Origin: Haematobia irritans
Taxonomy: Eukaryota; Arthropoda; Insecta; Diptera; Muscidae
Assembly (NCBI RefSeq): GCF_050003625.1
Contig: NC_134398.1
Coordinates: 106,672,026-106,736,025 of the forward strand
Direction: 5' to 3'
Length of the DNA: 64,000 nt
The notes below the pieces were generated by a model. The model saw nothing but the letters and a program-made list of their open reading frames with translations. It had not been told where the DNA came from and did no database searches. Below, one piece after another: positions 48,535-58,079 of this stretch; the first letter of the stretch is position 1, and every line of letters starts with the position of its first letter. Both the position numbers and the translations under genes were made by a program.

Positions 48535-49012
48535 TGCACGGATAAAAATATCACCAAAATATTCCCAATTAAAAAGTTGATTGAAGTTGAAAACTTTTTC
48601 AATTAAAAAATTAATTGATACTTTTACTCAAACTAGAAACATTAAGTCAATTTTTAAATTTTCAATTAAAAAAATAATTGATACAATTAACTTTTTAATC
48701 AAACTCGGAATAGTTCGTAGTTAAATTTTTTTTGAAACTATGAATTTTTGAATTAAAAAGGATTAAAAATAATTATATAAAGTGGTAGTTATTAAAAATA
48801 GTTTCGTTTTTAATTAAAAAAATTAATTAATTTTTGCAATCATCACCAATTAAAAATTTAATTGAAATTTGCTAATGAAATCAATTAAGTTTTTAATCAA
48901 GTATTTTTGATGCTCAATTAAAACTGTAATTGATACTATAATTTTCGTGATTGAAGACATATCAATTAAAAAATTAATTGGATCAATTAATTTTATGATT
49001 GCGCATGTTAAT
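48535..49012 (-). mobile_element. MITE 1 relative
   Basis: Dense AATTAAAAAATTAATTGAT words and ATAATTTTCGTGATTGAAGA as at the MITE 1 ends. The terminal CACACA motif is not conserved, so it is a diverged relative. The LINE at 49024 inserted just past its edge. Confidence 0.55.
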
Positions 49013-49023
49013 AAGGCTTCGCC

Positions 49024-49866
49024 TCAGTTGCTAAAGACAGCCTTGTGATGGCTATCATAAATAAAGGAGCATTGGATGGTATGGTTCCAAAGCAAAAATG
49101 GGGGGAAATTGAGAATGCTTTGTCTGGCGTCTACTCACAGGTGCTGGAAAAGTTTCCCGGCCCAGATCCTCGACACCAAGAGGCTGGTTGGTATCAAGGA
49201 AGATTTAAGCTAGTCGCATTTGAGGACCAGAGGTCTATAGAATGTTTTAAAGCTGCTCTGATACTAATTGGTGAAGTTTGGGAAGGAGCTGCTCTAGAGT
49301 TAGTCGAGAAGAAAGACATACCGGCTAGACCAAGAGCACATGCGTGGATACCTGCAAACCCTCCTGACCCTGAATCTATCTTAAATAGACTGAAACAATG
49401 CAATCCAGATCTTCCAACAGCTGATTGGAAGGTTGGCCGTTTGGATGAAGTGGATGGGCCAAGACGGCATGCAGTGTTTATATTGAACACTCAGTCTTTG
49501 CCACATCTAGCAAAGTCCCAGGGCCGTGTATGTTATGGCTTTCATTATATCCAAATGAAGGTGTATAAAAACGATCAGCTAAAGGATTCAGAAATGGACA
49601 AGCCTCTGTCTGAATCAGAAGTAAGCGGATCCTCTTGCGAAGTCGAGGGGGATACCAAGACATTTGAAGACATGGATAGATACCGTATGCGTGAGGAGGC
49701 TTCTACTGCCTCAGAACTCACCAAAGTTGAACCTATGGTTATTGCGAGAGTCACCGATATCTCTGAAGAGGACATTCTTGATGACTCGATTGAAGCGGCT
49801 GATGTGACGGTTGTTGAAAATCTCGATGGTCCTACGGATCCTCCAGATAAATCTTCATCATTGTAA
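49024..49866 (+). pseudogene. LINE ORF1 (gag-like), 5'-truncated, copy A
   Basis: Open from the 5' junction to the TAA at 49864-49866; first ATG is at 49048, inside a conserved stretch (VMAIINKGALDG). It lacks the first ~130 codons present in copy B. The remainder differs from copy B at only a few residues, so the missing end comes from incomplete reverse transcription, not decay. For domain content see copy B. Confidence 0.9.
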
Positions 49867-52800
49867 GGCTGCATGTGCTGCCTTAAAAGTTCTCCTGATG
49901 AAAGGGGACATAGATATAGTTCTTATTCAAGAACCATATGTTTATAAAAACAAAATATGTGAATTAAGTACTCCGGGGTTCAAACTATTGCAGTATACTG
50001 GTAATGATGTAAATCGAGCCTGTATAATTGCTAAATACGAGCTCAATTTGTTTCTGCTTCCTTCAATGTGCAATACAGACACTGTCGTTGCAAGTTTAGA
50101 AATAGCCAAATGCAAATATTGGGTATCTTCGGTCTACATGGGACATGACAGGGAGATGCCTCCATATGCCGTTAAGACCTTAGTGGAGGAGTCACTGAAA
50201 ACAAAGACGAAACTCATTATGGGATGCGATGCGAATGCACATCATAGTATATGGGGAAGTAGTGATACTAATGCAAGGGGAGAGTCGCTAATAGAGTTTA
50301 TTTTGCGTACTAATCTGGTAGTTTGCAACAAGGGAGATGTCCCAACCTTTGTCACTAAAAACAGGCAAGAGGTTTTGGACATCACCTTGGCCTCGCAAGA
50401 ACTGAATGAAATGATATCTGAGTGGCAGGTTTTAAGTGAACACAGCTTCTCAGATCATCGCTACATCAGTTTCAAATTTGATGTTCATATCACCAAGATC
50501 ATATTTCCGCCAAATGTTAGGAAAGCTGACTGGAATAGGTATAGGGAATCGTTCAATATGAGGATACCGGAAATAACAGAGACAAATATGAGAAATGTGC
50601 AAGATATCGAACACGCAGTGGAGCGGATTACTAAGGCCTTCAACATCTCACTGAAAGCTGCATGCCCTAGAGGAAAGCCAAGGGGGAAACATCGACCACC
50701 ATGGTGGTCTACGGAATTAAGTAATATGAGGAAATCCTGCAGGAAGCTCTTTAACAAGGCAAAGTCCACCAGAGTCCCTGAGGACTGGGACGCTTACAAG
50801 AAGAATCTGAGAGGATACAAGCGAGAACTGAGAAAGGCTCAGCATAACTCTTGGAATGCTTACTGCAGCAGTATTGAGAATACGTCCGAGGCTTCCAGAC
50901 TACGGAAGGTTCTAGCATCCACCAACTCCGCTCCAGGTTTCATTAAAACATCGGAGGGCAATTGGACAACGTTCAGTGAGGAGACGCTGGAGGTACTATT
51001 GGACACACATTTTCCTGGAAATCAGACGGTTGAACCATGTACTGGCGGTGCCACAGTTGCTCAGCGGTCGTTTCCTGTCGAGGAAATTGTATCGGAAACT
51101 AGAATAAGATGGGCGCTAAATAGCTTTGGACCATTCAAATCCCCTGGACCTGATGGAATTACTCCGGCGGAGTTACAAGCTGTAACTGACAAAATTATCC
51201 CCTGGTTGTCGGTGATATATAAAGGATGTATCAACTTATCATATATCCCAGGAAAGTGGAGGGAAACAAAAGTCGTTTTCATACCTAAAGCGGGAAAAGC
51301 CTCTCACTCGAGGGCGAAGGATTTCCGACCAATCAGCTTATCCTCATTCCTACTTAAGACTCTGGAGAGGATGATAGATATTTATCTTAGAACTAGCATC
51401 GATTCAAGTTTGTTCTCGAAACGACTGCATGCATACTCGAAGGGCAGGTCTACTGAGACCGCACTACATGAACTAGCCAGCTTTATTGAAAGCTCACTAT
51501 CTGTCAAAGAATACACAATCGTGGCGTTTCTAGACATCGAAGGGGCGTTCAATAATGTCCATCCGAGCTCGATATTAAATGGACTGACAACTCTGAATGT
51601 TGATCCATGTATACTCAGGCTGTTAGACGAACTGCTAATGAAGAGACGTATTTCAGCCACACTAGGACAAGCAAACATACAAAAGTATGTGAACAGAGGC
51701 ACTCCTCAAGGAGGAGTTCTATCACCTCTTCTTTGGAATGTTGCTAAAAACGACCTTCTGGTTTCCCTAGAAAAAGAAAGGATACAAGTGGTAGCATACG
51801 CAGATGATGTGGCGCTAGCAGTCAGGGGAAAATTCCCATCAACAATTAGAGATATTATACAGAGAGCCCTCCGGATGACTGAGAAATGGGCGAAAGATAA
51901 TGGTCTTGGGGTAAATCCTGCAAAGACAGAAATAGTCATGTACTGCAAAGATCGCAAACCTCACACGGTTAGGCCCATTTCCTTAGGGGGTATTGAAATT
52001 CCCTTTAGGGAGTGTGCAAAATACCTTGGCGTTATTTTGGACAGGAAGCTGAACTTTAAGCTTAATATTGAAGAAAGGGCGAGGAAAGCAACGGTAGCTT
52101 TATACTCGTGCAAAGGCAATAGGGAAAAAGTGGGACTAAAACCAAAAATTGTACATTGGCTATACACGGCAGTGGTTAGACCTATAATGCTGTATGGTGT
52201 TGTAGTCTGGTGGCCGGGACTTCACCAGCCGACAAGTTTAGACAAAGTTCAGCGTATGGCGTGCTTGTGTATCTCAGGTGCATTCAGCAAGACAGGAACA
52301 AACTCCCTTAATGTCATACTGCATCTATTGCCTTTAGACATTTTGGCCAAACAGTCAGCTGCAACAACGGCTGTGCGGTTGCGCGAGCTATCGCTGTGGT
52401 CGGAAAAAAGTTACGGTCACAGTTCGGTCCTCAAAATAATGCCAGATGTGCCTAACGTAGTGGATTACACTTTGGCGAGTCCACTTTTCGACAAAAAGTT
52501 TGAGACTCTAATTCCCAACAGTGAGGCGTGGTGTACACGGACCCCGGGGAATAAAAGATATATAGATTTCTACACTGATGGCTCCAAATTGGATGGCCAA
52601 GTGGGTTTCGGAGTATATTCTACTGATCACTGTAGTGTTTTTCAGGCTGAAATATTAGCAATAAGAGAGGTGGCGAATAGGCTGAGAAGTAATGTTCCAA
52701 AAAATGTGGGCATTAATATATACTCAGACAGTCAACCTGCAATAAAATCCTTGGACTCTGTGTTCCTCAACTCGAAAACGGCCATCGATTGCCGCAAATC

Positions 52801-53380
52801 TCTCAATGAGATGGCTAAGCAGTACAATATTCACCTAATATGGGTGCCTGGCCATAGGAACATACCGGGGAACTGCGAAGCGGATGAGTTGGCAAGGCTA
52901 GGGACTACCTTACATATTCCAGGGGAACTAGAATTTGTTGGTATGCCCCTAGCTACCTGCAAGCTCATGCTGCGTGAGAAGGCTGTTATGATGGCAAATG
53001 TTCGATGGGAGAATTGCAAGGGTTGTAACGACACCAAGCAAATATGGCCCCATTTCAACTTAAACCGCACACTAGATATGCTAATGTTCTCGAGACGTCA
53101 GATATCACTCCTGATATCTGCTATAACGGGTCGCTGCCTGGTAGGAGATTTTGCAAAAACTATTGACGCGAAGTATAATGACTATTGTATGAGCTGTCAT
53201 GATGCGGAGGAAAAAGAATCAATTAAACACCTCTTGTGTGAGTGTCCTGCATTTTGTGTAAAGCGCAAGCAACTTTTAGGAGCATATAGCTTCAGATTAC
53301 TGGCGGATCTGGAAAACGTTAACTTAAGCAGTCTGCTAATATTTTTGGAACAATCTGGTTGGTTCAACAAAGAAAAATAA
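49811..53380 (+). CDS. LINE ORF2 (endonuclease-RT-RNase H), copy A, slightly damaged
   Basis: 1189 codons, open throughout. Apurinic-type endonuclease motifs (QINLHHC, QEPYV, GCDANAHHSIWG, SFSDHRYI), RT motifs (FLDIEGAFNNV, GTPQGGVLSPLLWN, YADD), RNase H (FYTDGSKLDG, YSDSQPA, WVPGHRN, EADELARLG) and a C-terminal C-x2-C-x10-H-x4-C finger are all present. Compared with copy B, an 11-codon deletion lies in RNase H (YSTDHCS), and two compensating indels after the RT change the KKAIGKKWGL block to KGNREKVGL. The latter alters a normally conserved WG pair, so function is doubtful. The product would nick target DNA and copy the RNA there. Confidence 0.9.
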   Translation: MLKISMVLRILQINLHHCKAACAALKVLLMKGDIDIVLIQEPYVYKNKICELSTPGFKLLQYTGNDVNRACIIAKYELNLFLLPSMCNTDTVVASLEIAKCKYWVSSVYMGHDREMPPYAVKTLVEESLKTKTKLIMGCDANAHHSIWGSSDTNARGESLIEFILRTNLVVCNKGDVPTFVTKNRQEVLDITLASQELNEMISEWQVLSEHSFSDHRYISFKFDVHITKIIFPPNVRKADWNRYRESFNMRIPEITETNMRNVQDIEHAVERITKAFNISLKAACPRGKPRGKHRPPWWSTELSNMRKSCRKLFNKAKSTRVPEDWDAYKKNLRGYKRELRKAQHNSWNAYCSSIENTSEASRLRKVLASTNSAPGFIKTSEGNWTTFSEETLEVLLDTHFPGNQTVEPCTGGATVAQRSFPVEEIVSETRIRWALNSFGPFKSPGPDGITPAELQAVTDKIIPWLSVIYKGCINLSYIPGKWRETKVVFIPKAGKASHSRAKDFRPISLSSFLLKTLERMIDIYLRTSIDSSLFSKRLHAYSKGRSTETALHELASFIESSLSVKEYTIVAFLDIEGAFNNVHPSSILNGLTTLNVDPCILRLLDELLMKRRISATLGQANIQKYVNRGTPQGGVLSPLLWNVAKNDLLVSLEKERIQVVAYADDVALAVRGKFPSTIRDIIQRALRMTEKWAKDNGLGVNPAKTEIVMYCKDRKPHTVRPISLGGIEIPFRECAKYLGVILDRKLNFKLNIEERARKATVALYSCKGNREKVGLKPKIVHWLYTAVVRPIMLYGVVVWWPGLHQPTSLDKVQRMACLCISGAFSKTGTNSLNVILHLLPLDILAKQSAATTAVRLRELSLWSEKSYGHSSVLKIMPDVPNVVDYTLASPLFDKKFETLIPNSEAWCTRTPGNKRYIDFYTDGSKLDGQVGFGVYSTDHCSVFQAEILAIREVANRLRSNVPKNVGINIYSDSQPAIKSLDSVFLNSKTAIDCRKSLNEMAKQYNIHLIWVPGHRNIPGNCEADELARLGTTLHIPGELEFVGMPLATCKLMLREKAVMMANVRWENCKGCNDTKQIWPHFNLNRTLDMLMFSRRQISLLISAITGRCLVGDFAKTIDAKYNDYCMSCHDAEEKESIKHLLCECPAFCVKRKQLLGAYSFRLLADLENVNLSSLLIFLEQSGWFNKEK

Positions 53381-53528
53381 TCAAGAAGGTTCAGCGGTTA
53401 AAACTAGAAGTGCCCATATGTAATAGGTACTTTTAGTTAATGTGGTATCACAATGGACTGAATAGTCTAAGTGAGCCTGAATCTTAATCGGGCTGCCACT
53501 TTAACCTAACCTAACCTAAGGCTTCGCC

Positions 53529-53819
53529 ACAAATTCGATATGCTTAAGTCTAAATATTAATTAATTTGAGTATTAAAATGAGTATTTGGAATAAATAGAA
53601 AGACATTTGAAAAAACAGCATGTGTTTTTGCCTTGAGAGCAGCATTTTATGTATGTGTGGACATGTGTTTTGTTTATCATTTTGACATTATGGACACAAT
53701 TTTTTATTCTTGATTCGTCAAAAGAAATCGGAACGTACGACGAGTAAGTCAAACTCTTCAGACAAAGGAAATTAAAAACAAGTGAGTATCGTAGAAAGTC
53801 GGGCGACAATACATACCAT
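53529..53819. other. Spacer with a family 1 5' hairpin start
   Basis: Mostly unassigned. 53775-53806 (AACAAGTGAGTATCGTAGAA, AGTCGGGCG) is a family 1-type 5' edge whose hairpin partner (CCGACTATA) lies beyond the SINE, so the SINE split it. Confidence 0.5.
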
Positions 53820-54177
53820 AGGTTAAGTTAGGTTAGGTTAGGTTAGGTAGCAGCCCGGTGTATCAGGCTCACTTAGACTATTCAGTCCATTGTGATACCA
53901 CGTTGGTGAATTTCTCTCTTATCACTGAGTGCTGCCCGATTCCATGTTAAGCTCAATGACAAGGGACCTCCTTTTTATAGCCGAGTCCGAACGGCGTTCC
54001 ACATTGCCGTGAAACCACTTAGAGAAGCTTTGAAAACCTCAGAAATGTCACCAGCATTACTGAGTTGGGATAATCCACCGCTGAAAAACTTTTTGGTGTT
54101 CGGTCGAAGCAGGAATCGAACCCACGACTTTGTGTTTGCAAGTCGGGCATGCTAACCATTGCACCACGGTGGCTCCC
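53820..54177 (-). repeat. SINE1, full-length copy with LINE-type tail
   Basis: On the minus strand: tRNA-like head (CACCGTGGTGCAATGGTTAG; B box TGGGTTCGATTCC), body (CACCAAAAAGTTTTTCAGCG, CTGAGGTTTTCAAAGC, GCCGTTCGGACTCGGC), then CACAATGGACTGAATAGTCT, AAGTGAGCCTGATAC and (TAACC)n. The last ~65 bases match the LINE 3' end. Imperfect flanks GACAATACA/GACTATACA may be the target duplication. Length about 355 bp. Confidence 0.88.
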
Positions 54178-54558
54178 GACTATACACGGACGAAACAGAC
54201 TGTTTTTTCATATGTTTGGGTATAAACATTATATGTTTGGAACTCAAATTTTTAAACACAATATTTTTGAGTGCAAACATATAATGTTCATAAACTAGCA
54301 TAATATGTTTGGGACATATATGTTAATATGTTAGAACATATTATGTTTGGGACATAAAATGTTTGTAAATATAATATGCTTGGATTCAAACATATATTAA
54401 TTTAGAAATAGCCCATAAACGTATATGTGTTTACAAAGAGAGACAAAGTGTATGCTGGAAGTAAAATAATGAAAGTAACCAATTGGCGCATTACAAATAT
54501 ATATACACAAAGAAAATTTCATTAAATATAGGAAAAATACTACGTATGAATATATACA

Positions 54559-54786
54559 TAAAAGTCAAGTTGACCTTAGTCCAAAAATTTGTTCTTTCAT
54601 GTTATGATACCCATTTTGAAGTCAAATCACTTAATTATAACGACAACACGACTTCATTGAAAGTATCGACCTTTGAACATGGAAAAAACTTTATATTAGA
54701 GAAATGCGTCTTCTAAGCTAAGCAAAAGTTGTATTCTTATTTTAAGGACATGAACTCTTTGGCCTCACGACAATATTTTTTCAGTG
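54559..54786 (-). mobile_element. MITE family 2, truncated copy e
   Basis: On the minus strand: CACTGAAAAAATATTGTCGT, GAGGCC, GAGTTCATGTCC and on to GGTCAACTTGACTTTTATG. The other half is missing. The TA at the junction has become CA. Confidence 0.8.
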
Positions 54787-56048
54787 CACTCTTTTTAGAG
54801 TTGTGAAAGTAAAATGAAAACAGGGCGAAACAGTGAAAAATTAAACAGTAAGATCTATAAAAACAAAGATTTGTTCCTCTTTATTAATGAGTAGTCCAAG
54901 AGGAGTTGACGGATTTTTTCGAAAATACAAGCGGGCATTGAGTTCGAGTTTTGCCGCAAAAATTATTTCTGATTTTAGCGGCAAAACCAGAATAACATTA
55001 CAACTTTTTCCGGTAAATTGTATTATAACATTGTGGGGAAAGATCCAAAGCAACAATTGAATAAGTTTATTTTCTTTAAAAGAAATTATTAAAGAAAAGT
55101 AAAAGGGTAAACATGGCCATTTTAACGCGATAATACCAATTTATACCGGCCTTAAGAATTAAATTAAGTACAAAATTATTCGTTAATAAAAATTCATATT
55201 TATTTGTATTTCTAAATTAATGGTGTTACATGCTAGCAAACAATTGTTCACACCAAAATAAATTTATGTGCTGTTGTAAAATTACTGTTTAGAATTTAAA
55301 TATAATGTGCTTTTGAATGGTTATCGTTAACCTTAGGATTCGATGGAAAAATATTTTTATATACTCGAATTCACGTCCTTCTTTTGTAAGAGTTTTTGAA
55401 TTTCTTCGAAAATTTTAAACTTGTATACAAAAACCTTTATTTGTTACACAATTTTTATTTTTGCAATAAAAAAATAATATTTGATTTGAACTCAGTCCAT
55501 TTCGTTTATATCAAGCATTTTTCTTTTCTGACTTTAAGTCTTTTATAAAACACACTTTACAATTTCGTAGTAAAAATTTAATATAATAGTATGTAATGCT
55601 GAACACCTTTTCGGGAACTTCCAAACGAATCTGGAATATATGTTAAAAAATATATTTAAAAAAAAAATGGTGTTGGTCGAAGCAGGGATCGAACCCAGGA
55701 CCCCTGTCACGCAAGGCGGACGACCAACCACTGCTCCACGCTGCCAACAAATATATGTTTAACAATGTTATGTTGTTAAACAATGTTATGTTTGCATCGG
55801 CTCGTGGGCGCCGCAAGCTATGCTATATAAATATAACTTATAACGATAATTATCTCTTGAGGACCATAACAGCTACGTAACCCAGTGGTTAGTGTACTGG
55901 CTTACAAAATGTGTGGTCCGTTGTTCGAATCCCCGTCCGGCAAAAGGTAAAATTGAAAAAAAATTATAAAATTTAATAATTTCTTCTACAATGTTTGTAT
56001 TACAGAAAAAGGTGCTAAGAACTAAAAAAAACTCATGGAAGTGAAAAA
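54787..56048 (+). repeat. Composite repeat C, copy 2
   Basis: Inverted match to 8886-10010. It contains the hairpin GAGTTTTGCCGC / GCGGCAAAAC (about 54948-54985), a minus-strand tRNA-like head (55675-55745, B box GGGTTCGATCCC) and a plus-strand SINE2 (55866-56048). The two heads diverge as in copies 1 and 3. Confidence 0.7.
55866..56048 (+). repeat. SINE2 at the end of composite repeat C
   Basis: AACAGCTACGTAACCCAGTGG head, GTTGTTCGAATCCCCG B box, tail TTTGTATTACAG, AAAAAGGTGCTAAGAACTAA and GAAGTG. Confidence 0.75.
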
Positions 56049-56169
56049 AATGTGAGGCAATATACAATTAGGCAGAAAAAAAATTTCGAGCACAATATTC
56101 TTTGGGAGAAAATTCTTCTCAGCATATAATATTTTTGGGTCCAAAATGCCTCCAAACATATTATATGTT

Positions 56170-56647
56170 CACATAATAACATATAGTTTTTTGGAAGACA
56201 ACATTATTGAATTTGGATGGAAAAATACAAAATGTTTGGAACTTAGACTACCCAAACATATTATATTGTTTAGACCAATATGCTTTCAAACATATTATAT
56301 ATTGGAAGAAATCAAACATATAAATGTTTGGGCAATACCCAAAAACGTATATGCTTGAAGCAAAATATGTTTGGGAGTATATGTTACAGAAGCGATTTTT
56401 TGAGGGTGCACATAATAACATATAGTTTTTTGGAAGACAACATTATTGAATTTGGATGGAAAAATACAAAATGTTTGGAACTTAGACTACCCAAACATAT
56501 TATATTGTTTAGACCAATATGCTTTCAAACATATTATATATTGGAAGAAATCAAACATATAAATGTTTGGGCAATACCCAAAAATGTATATGCTTGAAGC
56601 AAAATATGTTTGGGAGTATATATTACAGAAGCGATTTTTTGAGGGTG
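56170..56647 (+). repeat. 239-bp tandem duplication
   Basis: 56170-56408 repeats at 56409-56647 with only two or three differences (for example AAACGTATATG/AAATGTATATG). A recent duplication at the right end of MITE 4b, including its terminal GAGGGTG. Confidence 0.93.
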
Positions 56648-57922
56648 TACATACCATAAACCACTCCTACTGAATTAGTAAACATAAGCATCATTGGTCA
56701 TTCGTATAGGTTTTGGAGATAATCCGTATTTCCATATGTAAGAACATTAAGGGGTTTATGGGAGTTTTGTCACAATCTGAGCAGAAATATCTGATATTAT
56801 ATATGTTATAGTTGTAACTATAGTTAATTTTGCACGTACAGAATTGGTATACAAGTAGTATTGAGTCCATTATTAAAAAATCGCTCATTTAATGTGGGTA
56901 ATAATCCAAATTCGTGGAAATCTAAATTATTATGTGAGAGTTACATGTAAGTCTAAATACGATCGGATAATACATAAAAATTTGAAATTTGAGAGCATGG
57001 GTTAATAAATAAGAGAATTATGGCCAAATTTGGGATCTGAATCTGAACCGATTTGGATAGTATACTCCAGGTTTGGTTGAAACCACAGAAGGATACTGTG
57101 TGCTAAATTTGAGTAAGATAGGTTGGTAAATAAGGGATTTATGGTCTAATCTGGGAATATCGGGCGATACATATATAAGGGGGCTATATCCAAATATGAA
57201 CCGATTTCCATGATTTTGTGTACATATAGTTAGTACTATAGAATATTAGAGTAAGATCAACTTTGAGTAAGATCGGTTAATAAATAAGGGGTTTATGGCC
57301 AAATTTTGGAATATCGGGCGGTACATATGTATGGGAGCTATAGCTAAATCTGGACCCATTTCGATGATTTTTTGCACATATAGTAAGTACTATTTGATTT
57401 GGCCAACTTTGATCAAGATCGGTACATAATAAGGGACTTATGACCAAATTTGGGAAAATCGGGCGATACATATATATGGGAGGTATATCTAAATCTAAAC
57501 CGATTTCGATGAAATTTTGCACACATTAAGGATGGTAAATAAGATTACTATGCGGCAATTTTGACTCTGATCGCTTAATAAATGAGCGCAATCTGGCCCC
57601 ATTTATCGAAATCGGGCGATACATATTAGAGGAGCAATATCTAAATTTGATCCGATTTTCCAAATCCAATAGCGTTCGTCCTTGTGTCAAAAAAGCGTCA
57701 TATACCAAATTTCATCAAAATCGGTTAATAACTGCGACCGGAATCCTGCGAACAGCAAATACATGAACAGACGGACGGACACCAAGGGCTAGATCGACTC
57801 AGGAGGTGATTCTGAGTCGATCGGTATATATTTTATGGGACCTAAAATCAATATTTCTGGTAGACACATTATTTGGCAGATCAAAGTTATTATACCCTGA
57901 CCACTATGTGGTTTAGGGTATA
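56648..57922 (+). mobile_element. Hairpin-ended repeat family 3
   Basis: Left edge TACCATAAACCACTCCTAC. Units of ~150-160 bp carry GGGCGATACATATATA.GGG and AAATCT.AACCGATTTCGATG (57170, 57310, 57460). Then come GAACAGACGGACGGACACC and ATTTTATGGGACC, and the terminal hairpin ATACCCTGACCAC-TAT-GTGGTTTAGGGTAT (split: ATACCCTGACCAC at 57892; GTGGTTTAGGGTAT at 57908). Same plan as families 1 and 2. Noncoding. Confidence 0.65.
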
Positions 57923-57970
57923 AAAACAGTGGAAAATATATAAAAGTTACAAAGGGATTTTCATAAAAAA

Positions 57971-58004
57971 ATTCTTATTTCAACCGTCGAACGGAACGGA
58001 CGTG
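57971..58004 (+). promoter_or_regulatory. LINE internal promoter: initiator-like start and DPE
   Basis: With +1 at the first base of the element, ATTC fits the +1 to +4 part of the initiator. GGACGT sits exactly at +28 to +33, matching the downstream promoter element consensus. This Inr+DPE layout is known in several Drosophila non-LTR elements. It lets the RNA start at its own first base. Confidence 0.7.
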
Positions 58005-58079
58005 TTTTTTAATAGCGGATAAAATCATCGTAATAAGTACCTACTACGAATTTCAAGTGTGGTGGGATATTAGGCCACC

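Larger units (their letters stand above)
49024..53517 (+). mobile_element. R1/LOA-like LINE, copy A (5'-truncated)
   Basis: The 11-bp target duplication AAGGCTTCGCC is at 49013-49023 and 53518-53528. The last three bases (GCC) also occur in the element, a microhomology at the 5' junction. It starts in the middle of ORF1 relative to copy B and ends (TAACC)n. Nearly identical to copy B. Confidence 0.95.
54185..56647 (+). mobile_element. MITE family 4, copy b, with large internal insertion
   Basis: Left edge TA/CACGGACGAAACAGAC, right edge GAGGGTG/TA (56648-56649). 54185-54433 matches 2815-3062, and 56049-56408 matches 3330-3791. The block between contains a MITE 2 piece and composite repeat C. 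Confidence 0.6.
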
